A stretch of DNA of 13,521 nucleotides from contig JAICQC010000080.1 in the NCBI GenBank assembly GCA_025938055.1, forward strand, positions 1 through 13,521, written 5' to 3'. The position numbers were made by a program, and so were the translations under genes. The stretch comes from Anaerolineales bacterium. Lineage in GTDB: Bacteria; Chloroflexota; Anaerolineae; Anaerolineales; Villigracilaceae. Of the stretch, positions 6,529 to 13,158 are shown piece by piece. Every line of letters begins with the position of its first letter. The stretch's first letter is position 1. A model generated the notes under the pieces. That model was not told where the DNA came from. It worked only from the letters and a program-made list of their open reading frames with translations, and did not search any database.

Positions 6529-7091
6529 TTACGCTTGTGACATTCTTGTTCAGTGTTGTATTCGTCACAGTGACCCTGTTATGGATTCTGGTCCCTGCAC
6601 TGTACGGGCTTCCCCCGGTCCCGACGAAGCCCGAGCGGATTCGTAAAGCTTTGCAACTGGCAGATCTCCAGCCAGAGGAAACCCTTTACGACCTCGGTGC
6701 AGGAGACGGGAGGGTGCTTTTCATCGCGGCGCGCGACTTTGGTGCAAACGCGGTGGGCATCGAAGTGGGTCCCATCCAATGCGCCTTGATCTGGCTGAGA
6801 GCCGCCGCACATGGATTTGAAAATCAGGTGAAAGTCCGGTGGGCAAATTTCTACAAAGCCGATGTCAGTGACGCGGATGTCGTTTTTGTTTACGCAACCT
6901 CGAAGGAAATCAGGAAGCTTGCGCCCCATCTGGAAAAACAAATGAAGCAGGGAGCGCGCCTGGTTTCCATCTCCGCCGATTTCCCTGATTGGGAGCCATC
7001 CGCCTTCGATCAACACGAATTGATCTTCATCTACGAAATGCCGCCGGCAAGAGGGGATATTGCGTCCTATTTGTTAAAGAAAGAGATCTGA
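6525..7091 (+). CDS. Membrane-anchored class I SAM methyltransferase, FAM173/ATPSCKMT-like
   Basis: A 188-residue protein with one N-terminal transmembrane helix (about 3-26) followed by a Rossmann methyltransferase domain. Motif I is YDLGAGDGRV (55-64), and the acidic residue ending strand 2 is Glu80 (GIEVGP). The layout is helix, a proline-rich PPVPTKPERIRKAL segment, the DLGAGDGR motif, then a late FPDWEP (153-158). This matches the eukaryotic FAM173/ATPSCKMT proteins, which methylate a lysine on mitochondrial membrane proteins such as the ATP synthase c subunit. A protein-lysine substrate in the membrane is therefore a reasonable guess but unproved. Start and stop are firm: the ATG overlaps the transporter stop. 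The gene ends tail to tail with the glycosyltransferase, overlapping it by 18 nt. Confidence 0.82.
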   Translation: MITLVTFLFSVVFVTVTLLWILVPALYGLPPVPTKPERIRKALQLADLQPEETLYDLGAGDGRVLFIAARDFGANAVGIEVGPIQCALIWLRAAAHGFENQVKVRWANFYKADVSDADVVFVYATSKEIRKLAPHLEKQMKQGARLVSISADFPDWEPSAFDQHELIFIYEMPPARGDIASYLLKKEI

Positions 7092-8378
7092 TCTTTTCTG
7101 TGCTGCACGGCTAAAGCAGGCATGCAGCAATACCCTCAATTCCTGTTCCAGAACTGTAAACGAGTAGAACTGTTTTCCTAGCTTGTAATTATGCTCTGCC
7201 ATTTGTTCAGCAAATTCACCGTCCTGCAGAACTTTTTTAACATGCTCCACCGTCTTCTCCGTGATGAAGCCCATGAATTCAACCACCAGGAACCCTTTTG
7301 GTTTGATGTCTATCGAATAGATGGTGTAATTATTCATAAATATTGGCCGTCGGTAATAAACGGCTTCCAGGAACGCGTTCCCAAACCCTTCGAGAAGGGA
7401 AGGATAGGTAACCAGATCTGCAGACGGGTACGCATCGTCAAGGGTGTAAATCTTGCGTCCATCCTTGGTGGTGCCACGTTCTGTCTTGATGATGTCCGAA
7501 ACAAAGTTGACACGCACATCCATCAGTTCGGCAAGAGTGCGCATATGTTTTACATATGCGTCCCCTTCATCGCCGCCAGCGTGAGAGATCACCAGCTGCG
7601 TCTCTGCTCCCAGTCTGCGAATCAACTCAAAGGTATATTCGATCCCTTTACGCTGGAGAGGGCGCGTGGGCTGGAGAAAAAAATACTCGCCGGGTTCGAC
7701 CCCGAGATCCGCGCGCAAAGACTCGGTGTACTCATCTGGCGCGTCAGGTGGATTATCAAAGTCCATTACATTTGGGATGATCGAAACGTTAATTCCGCGC
7801 CGTTTGCCCATCTCGGTGGCAGCCAGTGAATTGATTACCACGTGGTGGATATTGGGCAGGCGCGGCGGGAATGCCATTTCGAGATAGTCGCCGATGCAGT
7901 TCACTAAAAAGCGTTTTCGTTCCCAGAAAAAATCGTGGTGATGCCCGATCACCGGAATTCCGGTTTCAGCGATCACTTCCGTCAGGGCGAGCCCGAGCGG
8001 GATATGCATCGGAATGGAAAGGGCGTTTTCAGCGATCAAGAGTTCGACATCATATTTCCTGATAAACTCATAAAGACGGTCCTTGAGATAGCTCCGCAGC
8101 TCATGAATCTGATGCGTGATCTCCGGAGGGCGTGTGCTGGATCTGTAGGAAATATTGGCAATCTTTTGAACATCTGCATGCAGAAAGTGCGCCTCGGGTA
8201 CAACAAAACTGATGTCCTTGGGCTGGTCGGACACGCCCGCAAAGTAGCAGAGGCTCTGATTCAACCCTTCCAGAACCTGTGCCCATTTACGTGTCTCCAG
8301 CGAGACGCCATCTGTGCCATCAAAACGAGTGCCTACAAAGCCAATCCGATGACTCGATAGATGTGAAGGACTGTGCAT
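7074..8378 (-). CDS. GT4-family glycosyltransferase
   Basis: A 434-residue retaining GT-B glycosyltransferase that transfers a sugar from an activated donor. The N-terminal Rossmann half has RFDGTDGVSLETRKWAQVL (18-36) and HHHDFFWERKRF (146-157). The C-terminal donor-binding half has PTRPLQRKGIEYT (237-249) and TYPSLLEGFGNAFLE, giving the GT4 E-x7-E motif at Glu330 and Glu338. The TDGVSLE opening recalls GT4 enzymes that make glycerate or glucosylglycerate compatible solutes, but I cannot confirm that, and envelope glycan or lipid glycosylation is equally possible. No membrane helix is visible. The start ATG (8376-8378) has AAAGGA 6 nt upstream. No other glycan gene lies nearby. Family confident, acceptor and donor unknown. 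Confidence 0.9.
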   Translation of the reverse strand: MHSPSHLSSHRIGFVGTRFDGTDGVSLETRKWAQVLEGLNQSLCYFAGVSDQPKDISFVVPEAHFLHADVQKIANISYRSSTRPPEITHQIHELRSYLKDRLYEFIRKYDVELLIAENALSIPMHIPLGLALTEVIAETGIPVIGHHHDFFWERKRFLVNCIGDYLEMAFPPRLPNIHHVVINSLAATEMGKRRGINVSIIPNVMDFDNPPDAPDEYTESLRADLGVEPGEYFFLQPTRPLQRKGIEYTFELIRRLGAETQLVISHAGGDEGDAYVKHMRTLAELMDVRVNFVSDIIKTERGTTKDGRKIYTLDDAYPSADLVTYPSLLEGFGNAFLEAVYYRRPIFMNNYTIYSIDIKPKGFLVVEFMGFITEKTVEHVKKVLQDGEFAEQMAEHNYKLGKQFYSFTVLEQELRVLLHACFSRAAQKRSDLFL

Positions 8379-8500
8379 AAGTTGTCCTTTCGTTCCTGGG
8401 TTGCCAGATCAATGAAGTTGCTATGGTCAAAGGGAAATGATGTTTCTTACTCTTGATGAACCCTGATGCACAAATTTTACTTTTAAAGTTGGGCGCAGAA

Positions 8501-8578
8501 TCTGTGGTTAAATTACCTCGCTGACAAATCTCCAATTACTACTTACCAATTACCCCTCATGCTCATCCACTCCTCCTC
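8501..8578 (+). repeat. Direct repeat, copy A: displaced duplicate of the hutI promoter and first codons
   Basis: Aligns with 9161-9230. The first 16 bases (TCTGTGGTTAAATTAC, holding an extended -10) are identical. A diverged AATCTCCA/ACCAATTA stretch with small gaps follows, then 25 identical bases across an ATG (8559-8561) that match the first codons of hutI. After 8578 similarity stops, and the DNA runs into the terminator of the DUF2442 gene. The ATG heads an orphan frame antisense to that gene. Confidence 0.85.
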
Positions 8579-8595
8579 ACACTCCGCAAAAACAA

Positions 8596-8626
8596 GACTT
8601 CCGAAGTTTCAAATACTTCGGAAGTC
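8596..8626 (-). terminator. Strong intrinsic terminator of the DUF2442 gene
   Basis: A perfect 12-bp stem (GACTTCCGAAGT/ACTTCGGAAGTC) with a 7-nt loop. On the minus strand it is followed by TTGTTTTTG. The stem begins 8 nt after the DUF2442 stop codon. It also lies between repeat copy A and the cassette and would partly shield the cassette from plus-strand read-through. Confidence 0.85.
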
Positions 8627-8633
8627 AATAAAT

Positions 8634-8900
8634 TCAAGCCAGCGGCTGCAAACTGAGCAAGTGCTCAACCTCGAAGCCATCGTCTAACTCTCCCCAGTAA
8701 ACGGCAAAGCCATTGGGTTCAATTGTCCATTTTGTGCGTTGTTCAGGTGTAGCATTAGCGAGCCATTTAAGCCAATCCATTTGGTCAATAGGCAGATTGA
8801 TTTCACGACCGTCGCTCAATAAAACATGAAGGATATTTCCTTCAAAGCGAACGCTTTTTGCCTGCACTTGTGTATCAATATTACTGGCTGAAGTAATCAT
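8634..8900 (-). CDS. DUF2442 protein, partner of DUF4160
   Basis: An 88-residue small protein of the DUF2442 family. Hallmarks are the strand LHVLLSDGREINLPI (24-38), an aromatic helix (QMDWLKWLANATPEQRTKW, 40-58) and the closing WGELDDGFEVEHLL (69-82). The biochemical role is unknown. DUF2442 genes commonly sit beside DUF4160 genes, and the pair is often suspected of being toxin-antitoxin-like, with no mechanism that I can name. Here the start ATG lies within the last codons of DUF4160 (20-nt overlap), and a GGAGGTTTGGA stretch inside DUF4160 provides an SD. The gene is intact and has a strong terminator directly after it. If the upstream partner is dead, this would be an orphan. It lies between two direct repeats and points against its neighbour hutI. 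Confidence 0.85.
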   Translation of the reverse strand: MITSASNIDTQVQAKSVRFEGNILHVLLSDGREINLPIDQMDWLKWLANATPEQRTKWTIEPNGFAVYWGELDDGFEVEHLLSLQPLA

Positions 8901-9112
8901 TCCAAACCTCCAGCAACCTTTCCTTATTCTCGCGAGTCAACTTGATAATTTTATTTAATTCCGGCTTATTATAACCATGATTATATTCAACATCTAACGT
9001 TTCGAGCCAGATTTTTGCGACATCGTCGCCATGGATCACATGTACATGCGGCGGTTCTTTTATGTCGGATGAATAAAAACGGAATTTACCCGTCTATGAT
9101 AATAGTCGGCAT
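8881..9112 (-). pseudogene. DUF4160 gene with a one-base frameshift near the start
   Basis: Read on the minus strand from ATG at 9110-9112 (AGGT 5 nt upstream), the frame gives MPTIIIDG and then meets TAA. Removing one G from the GGG at 9089-9091 restores a complete 76-residue DUF4160 protein: MPTIIIDG-KFRFYSSD-IKEPPHVHV, then AKIWLE (32-37), LNKIIKLTRENKERLLEVWNDYF (52-74) and a TAA inside the DUF2442 start region. These are the DUF4160 landmarks in order, including the PPHVHV motif. The total of 232 nt is one more than 77 codons, as a single insertion predicts. Everything downstream is intact, so the lesion is recent, a sequence or assembly error, or a site of frameshifting. Function is unknown. 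It is the upstream gene of a two-gene unit with DUF2442. Confidence 0.85.
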
Positions 9113-9144
9113 TATGACCTAATTTTACACCCAAAGTAAATCTG

Positions 9145-9173
9145 CTGACGCATGCCCATATCTGTGGTTAAAT
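9145..9173 (+). promoter_or_regulatory. Probable hutI promoter with extended -10
   Basis: CTGACG (9145-9150), a 17-nt spacer, then TTAAAT (9168-9173) preceded by TGG, an extended -10. Initiation would give a leader of about 30 nt with no SD. The -10 part is present again in repeat copy A, without a -35. Confidence 0.4.
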
Positions 9174-9230
9174 TACTTCATCCACTAATCTCCACTCACC
9201 AATTACCCTCATGCTCATCCACTCCTCCTC
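9161..9230 (+). repeat. Direct repeat, copy B: native hutI upstream region and start
   Basis: Partner of 8501-8578. It contains the -10 of the hutI promoter, the untranslated leader and the first seven hutI codons. On the other strand it abuts the region from which the DUF4160 gene would have to be transcribed. The ends of the identity (16 and 25 bases) are sharp, while the middle has drifted and carries gaps, so the duplication is not recent. Confidence 0.85.
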
Positions 9231-10485
9231 CCAACTCCTCACGCTTGCCGGCGGACCGCAGCGCGGCAAATCCCTTGGCACGCTAGGCGTCATCGAGAAC
9301 GGCGCGGTCGTTGTGCGCGATGAAAAGATCGTCGCGGTCGGCGTGACGGCGGAGCTGAAAGCCTCCTACCCGAATGAACCGACCCTCGACGCAGGCGGCT
9401 GTGTACTCATGCCTGGTTTCGTGGACCCGCACACTCACGTCATCTGGGGAGGCGACCGCGCCAACGAGTTCGAGATGAAGATGGCGGGCAAACCCTATCT
9501 CGAGATTCTGGCAGAGGGCGGCGGGATCATCTCGACCGTCAGACAGACGCGCACAGCCTCCATTGAATCGCTGATTGCGCAAACCCGTCCGCGCTTGCTG
9601 CGGATGTTCAGGCATGGTACTACCACCGTCGAAGCCAAGACCGGATACGGTTTGCAAACTGCGACAGAGCTGCGTCTGCTCAAGGCACTGTTGCTGCTCG
9701 ATGACGAGAGCCTGCTCGACATTGCGATTACCTTTCTCGGCGCGCATGCCATTGCACCTGAATACAAAAATAACCCGCAAGGCTATACCGATCTCGTCTG
9801 TGAGTCGATGCTGCCGATGTTGTGCCAGTGGTGGGAAGTCCATGCACCGAGACGCTCCCTGCCGTTTGTAGATGTCTTCTGCGAGGATAAAGCCTTCAAC
9901 CTCGAGCAATCGCGGCAGATCCTGACGACCGCGCAATCCCTGGGGTTCCCGCTCAAGATCCACGCCGACGAGTTTGGCAACATCGGCGGCGCGGCGCTGG
10001 CGGTGGAAATGGGAGCTGTATCTGCCGACCATCTCGTCAAGAGTTCCGATGCAGATATCGCGGCGCTGGGGAAATCGGATACGGCCGCTGTGGCACTACC
10101 CTGCACTCCCTTCGGACTTGCCGAAAAAGAATACACACCCGCGCAAAAGCTCATCGAAGCAGATGCCATTCTCGCCCTGGCAACAGACTGCAACCCGGGC
10201 ACCTCGTGGAACGAGTCCATGCAGTTTGCGATCGCGCTCTCCTGCCGCTACATGGGGTTGACTCCTGCCCAAGCTATCGCGGCATCGACGATCAATTCTG
10301 CGCACGCCATCCGCAGGTCCGATAGAGTTGGCTCCATCGAAATCGGTAAACAGGCTGATATGTTGATCCTTTCCGTTCCAGATTACCGCCATCTTGGCTA
10401 TCGCTATGGGACGAACCTGGTAAAACAGGTGATCAAAAGGGGACATGTGTATTCGGTGGATGTAGGCTACTATCGAATAGCATAA
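9211..10485 (+). CDS. hutI: Imidazolonepropionase
   Basis: Hydrolyses 4-imidazolone-5-propanoate to N-formimino-L-glutamate, the third step of histidine degradation, in the cytoplasm. A 424-residue amidohydrolase with the metal ligands in DPHTH (His74, His76), KIHADE (His251) and ATDCNPGTS (Asp326). The substrate-binding motif EAKTGYGL (141-148) is characteristic of HutI, and C-terminal GSIEIGKQADMLIL closes the amidohydrolase fold. The segment CQWWEVHAPRRSLPFV (205-220) looks a few residues longer than is usual for the family. The start ATG lacks an SD but is in frame with the first conserved strand. The first seven codons are duplicated 652 nt upstream. No hutH, hutU or hutG is in the window. 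Arginase follows after 109 nt and may be co-transcribed. Confidence 0.96.
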   Translation: MLIHSSSQLLTLAGGPQRGKSLGTLGVIENGAVVVRDEKIVAVGVTAELKASYPNEPTLDAGGCVLMPGFVDPHTHVIWGGDRANEFEMKMAGKPYLEILAEGGGIISTVRQTRTASIESLIAQTRPRLLRMFRHGTTTVEAKTGYGLQTATELRLLKALLLLDDESLLDIAITFLGAHAIAPEYKNNPQGYTDLVCESMLPMLCQWWEVHAPRRSLPFVDVFCEDKAFNLEQSRQILTTAQSLGFPLKIHADEFGNIGGAALAVEMGAVSADHLVKSSDADIAALGKSDTAAVALPCTPFGLAEKEYTPAQKLIEADAILALATDCNPGTSWNESMQFAIALSCRYMGLTPAQAIAASTINSAHAIRRSDRVGSIEIGKQADMLILSVPDYRHLGYRYGTNLVKQVIKRGHVYSVDVGYYRIA

Positions 10486-10500
10486 TCAGTTAAAATCCGC

Positions 10501-10576
10501 CATTGCGAGCGTAGCGAAGCAATCTCTTATTCAGGCAAGAGGAGATTGCTTCATCGCCTTTAGTCTCCTCGCAATG
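10501..10576. repeat. Imperfect palindromic dispersed-type repeat in the arginase leader
   Basis: The left arm CATTGCGAGCG-TAGC-GAAGCAATCTC (10501-10526) is mirrored by the right arm (10542-10576), GAGATTGCTTCATCGCC followed by TCTCCTCGCAATG. The outer 9 and inner 11 bases pair exactly and the middle is unequal. The pattern (CATTGCGAG...GAAGCAATCTC and its complement) resembles short palindromic elements I recall from many bacterial genomes, including Chloroflexota. As RNA it would fold into a long hairpin that ends 7 nt before the arginase SD. It may also act as a bidirectional barrier after hutI. Confidence 0.75.
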
Positions 10577-10594
10577 ACATCACAGGAGTTACTC

Positions 10595-11494
10595 ATGCAA
10601 ATTGACATCATAGGTGTTCCCATCGATCTCGGCGCAGACCGCCGCGGTGTAGACATGGGTCCCAGCGCAATTCGGTACGCGCACCTGCATCAGAAGCTCA
10701 GAGAACTGGGATACTCGCTCGAGGATAAAGGCAACATCGAGGTACCTATCCTGGAAACGTGCGAGATCACCGATCCCAAACTCAAATATATCGACTGCAT
10801 CATTCCCATGGGAAGGCGCATCGCGGGCGCAGTGGCAACGTCCATTCAGGGTGGGCGTTTTCCGCTGGTGCTCGGCGGAGATCATAGCCTCTCCGTAGGC
10901 TCCATCCGCGGCGCGGCAAAACATCGTAGACTCGGTCTCATCTGGGTGGATGCACACGCCGATTTCAATACTGCGGATACAACTCCCTCTGGCAACATTC
11001 ACGGGATGCCTCTGGCGGCACTGTGCGGACTCGGCGACCCGCGTCTCGTCTCTCTGTGGGAGGAGACGCCTCCCGTTTTGGATCCGAGGCGGGTTGCGGT
11101 TATCGGCGCACGTGACCTCGACGTTGGTGAAAAACGGAACCTGCGTGAAGCCGGTGTGATGGTGCAGAGCATGGAGCAGATCGACCGCTTTGGGATGGTG
11201 GCTGCGCTGGAAAAAGCCATCGAACGCCTCAGCCGCGACGTGGACGGGATCTATCTATCGTTCGATATGGACGCCCTCGACCCGCGCCACGCCCCGGGCG
11301 TGGGGACGCCCGTCCCTGGCGGGCTGACGTATCGTGAGGCCCACCTCGCCTGTGAAGTTGTGGCAGAAACTGGCAAGCTGATCGGCATGGATATTGTCGA
11401 GGTGAATCCGATCCTCGATGTGCAGAATCAAACGGCGATTCTGGCTGTGGAGTTCATCCGCTCGGCATTGGGATCGCGCATCTGGGGCGAATGA
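10595..11494 (+). CDS. rocF: Arginase
   Basis: Hydrolyses L-arginine to L-ornithine and urea using a binuclear manganese centre, in the cytoplasm. The metal ligands are all visible: His97 (GGDHS), Asp119, His121 and Asp123 (WVDAHADFN) and Asp224 and Asp226 (SFDMDALDP). EVNP at 269-272 holds the substrate-binding glutamate. [14 protein letters not shown] (16-29) and [10 protein letters not shown] (134-143) are typical of bacterial RocF rather than agmatinase. At 299 residues the length matches Bacillus arginase. An ATG at 10574 is in frame, but it lies inside the palindromic repeat. I chose ATG 10595, with AGGAG 6 nt upstream and a product starting at the first strand. Its neighbour hutI raises the alternative of formimidoylglutamase, another ureohydrolase, but the motifs favour arginase. 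No urease genes are seen. Confidence 0.93.
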   Translation: MQIDIIGVPIDLGADRRGVDMGPSAIRYAHLHQKLRELGYSLEDKGNIEVPILETCEITDPKLKYIDCIIPMGRRIAGAVATSIQGGRFPLVLGGDHSLSVGSIRGAAKHRRLGLIWVDAHADFNTADTTPSGNIHGMPLAALCGLGDPRLVSLWEETPPVLDPRRVAVIGARDLDVGEKRNLREAGVMVQSMEQIDRFGMVAALEKAIERLSRDVDGIYLSFDMDALDPRHAPGVGTPVPGGLTYREAHLACEVVAETGKLIGMDIVEVNPILDVQNQTAILAVEFIRSALGSRIWGE

Positions 11495-11538
11495 TTTTAT
11501 TTTACGGTGGCAGTTTCATGTCAGAGCAAGAGCCGTAC

Positions 11539-11567
11539 TTGTTCATTATTCGGGACGCGGCTACAAT
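11539..11567 (+). promoter_or_regulatory. Sigma-70-type promoter of the response regulator, leaderless
   Basis: TTGTTC (11539-11544), a spacer of exactly 17 nt, then TACAAT (11562-11567). The -10 ends 6 nt before the ATG at 11574, so initiation at the normal distance would fall on the start codon itself. There is no convincing SD. Confidence 0.6.
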
Positions 11568-11573
11568 GGCAGG

Positions 11574-12197
11574 ATGAATACCCTCTACGGTCCCATTCTG
11601 ATTGTTGAAGATGTCCCCAATGTGCTTGAGCTGCTTGAAGTCACATTGCGGTTTAAAGGTTATGCCGTTCTCACGGCACGCAATGGTGAAGAAGCACTTG
11701 AGGTGATCTCACGCCAGAGACCGGTGCTGATCATTACGGATATTCTGATGCCAAAGCTGGATGGGTACGCGTTTGTGCAGAAGCTGCGCCTCAACCCGGA
11801 TACACGTTCCGTCCCCGTGGTGTTCCTTTCGGCAACGTATGTTACGGCGGAAGACAAGGATTTTGCCCTGAGCCTGGGCGCAGCACGCTTCATGGAAAAG
11901 CCGATAGACACCGAAGACTTTTTGCTCACGGTTGCCGAGCTCGTCACGCAGCAGCCATCCGCATTACCCAGCCCGTTGGACATGGAAAGGTTCTACGCTG
12001 GCTACCGGACGCGCCTCGAAGACAAGCTTCGGCATAAAAACACGCAGATCGCGCGCGCCGAGCGCCTGCTCACTACCCTGCCGCAGGACCAGAAGCCCGC
12101 GTTCGAAGCGCTGCTCCAGCAATCGATGCGTGACCGCGACGAAATCCAGACCGAACTGTACGACATCTATAAGACCCTCGAAGAACTAAAAAAATAA
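11574..12197 (+). CDS. Response regulator, receiver domain with C-terminal helical extension
   Basis: A 207-residue cytoplasmic two-component protein. The receiver domain occupies about 6-125, with the acidic pair Glu12-Asp13, the phospho-acceptor Asp56 (ITDILMPKLDGY), Ser86 (FLSAT) and Lys109 (MEKPID), all the residues needed for phosphorylation. The rest (about 135-207) is highly charged and helical, probably coiled coil, with no recognised DNA-binding or enzymatic output. It may act through protein contacts. No histidine kinase lies nearby. The frame is open back into the arginase gene (11418), but the ATG at 11574 starts exactly at the receiver fold and has a good promoter 6 nt upstream. 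It is followed after 52 nt by the monophosphatase gene. Confidence 0.9.
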   Translation: MNTLYGPILIVEDVPNVLELLEVTLRFKGYAVLTARNGEEALEVISRQRPVLIITDILMPKLDGYAFVQKLRLNPDTRSVPVVFLSATYVTAEDKDFALSLGAARFMEKPIDTEDFLLTVAELVTQQPSALPSPLDMERFYAGYRTRLEDKLRHKNTQIARAERLLTTLPQDQKPAFEALLQQSMRDRDEIQTELYDIYKTLEELKK

Positions 12198-12249
12198 CAA
12201 ATTTTGTTCAGCATTGCCTGACAAGCCTGAACGTTTAAAGGATGATTTT

Positions 12250-13050
12250 ATGCAACCAACATTGTCGTATGTAGAGAATCTTGCGCGCCAGTCCGGCGAG
12301 ATCCTGCGAGCCGGTTACGACACGGAACACCAGGTGGGATACAAAGGTGTGATCGACCTCGTGACCGAAGTGGACCATCAGTCCGAAAAATTCCTGCTCG
12401 GCGAAGTCCAAAAAGACTTTCCTGCCCATCACATTTTTTCGGAGGAAAGCGGGATTATCCAGGGCAACGAGGAAAACGTCTGGTACATTGATCCGCTGGA
12501 TGGAACGGTCAACTACGCCCACCACATTCCTATCTTTTGCGTCTCGATTGCCTACGCGGCTCGCGGGGACGCTTCGTCTCCGCTCAGCGCGAGCCTCCGC
12601 CTGGGAGCCGTGTACGACCCCATGCGCGACGAGATGTTCCTTGCCGAACGCGGCAAGGGTGCATACTTGAATGGTCGTCCTTTACGGGTTTCATCCGTAA
12701 CCGAATTGCAGCGAAGCCTGCTCGTGACGGGTTTCCCCTACAACGCCTGGGATACGCCTCAGGATAATTTTGAAAACTTCGTGAAATTCGGCAAACTTTC
12801 ACAGGGCGTGCGCAGGCTGGGCTCTGCGGCACTCGACCTTTGCTATGTAGCTGCCGGGCGCTTCGAGGGGTTCTGGGAGATGGCGCTCAATGCCTGGGAT
12901 GTGGCGGCTGGCGCCTTGATCGCCGAAGAAGCCGGGGCGCGCGTAACCAGCGTGAGCGGAGAGCCTGATTACATTTCTCCGCCCCAATCGGTAATTGCGT
13001 CCACCCCAGGCATTCACGCCCGCATGCTGGAGGTGCTGGGCAAGAAATAA
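12250..13050 (+). CDS. Inositol monophosphatase family protein
   Basis: A 266-residue Mg2+-dependent phosphatase of the IMPase/SuhB/FIG superfamily, which removes phosphate from myo-inositol phosphate or related sugar and nucleotide phosphates in the cytoplasm. The metal-binding residues are in EES (Glu65-Glu66), WYIDPLDGTVNY (Asp81, Asp84) and NAWDVAAG (Asp217). The upstream DLVTEVD (36-42) is also typical. A short insert, ARGDASSPLSASL (104-116), precedes the LGAVYDP strand. The start ATG 12250 has AAAGGA 7 nt upstream. The frame extends to a TTG at 12214, but those extra residues have no family counterpart. IMPase, fructose-1,6-bisphosphatase or 3'-phosphoadenosine phosphatase activities cannot be separated from the sequence alone. 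IMPase-like is the best match. Confidence 0.92.
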   Translation: MQPTLSYVENLARQSGEILRAGYDTEHQVGYKGVIDLVTEVDHQSEKFLLGEVQKDFPAHHIFSEESGIIQGNEENVWYIDPLDGTVNYAHHIPIFCVSIAYAARGDASSPLSASLRLGAVYDPMRDEMFLAERGKGAYLNGRPLRVSSVTELQRSLLVTGFPYNAWDTPQDNFENFVKFGKLSQGVRRLGSAALDLCYVAAGRFEGFWEMALNAWDVAAGALIAEEAGARVTSVSGEPDYISPPQSVIASTPGIHARMLEVLGKK

Positions 13051-13057
13051 TCCGGTC

Positions 13058-13081
13058 GGGGATTCAATTACCTCCCTTTTT
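13058..13081 (+). terminator. Weak terminator-like hairpin after the monophosphatase gene
   Basis: GGGGA pairs with TCCCT (four Watson-Crick pairs and one G.U) across a 10-nt loop and is followed by a run of T, 7 nt after the stop codon. The short stem makes this a weak call. Confidence 0.3.
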
Positions 13082-13158
13082 CGTTACAAAATGTGACAAA
13101 AGCCAGGTGAAATCTCTCGGTAAAGCGGTAGAATAAGAGCATTATCATCTGAGTAACA

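Noticed and set aside
8320..8535. Minus-strand 71-codon frame over the glycosyltransferase start and leader
   Set aside because: It overlaps the glycosyltransferase N-terminus in another frame, crosses repeat copy A and resembles no protein family.
10574..10594. ATG at 10574 as the arginase start
   Set aside because: It belongs to the palindromic repeat and has no SD. The next in-frame ATG has AGGAG at ideal spacing and begins at the conserved fold.
11418..11573. Response regulator extended upstream into the arginase gene
   Set aside because: The extra 52 codons are out-of-frame arginase sequence and have no receiver-domain counterpart. The promoter lies inside them.
2241..13097. TTACAAAATGT shared at 2241-2251 and 13084-13094, upstream of two regulators
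   Set aside because: An 11-base match between AT-rich intergenic segments is expected by chance in a window this size, and the first copy directly abuts the lipA terminator.
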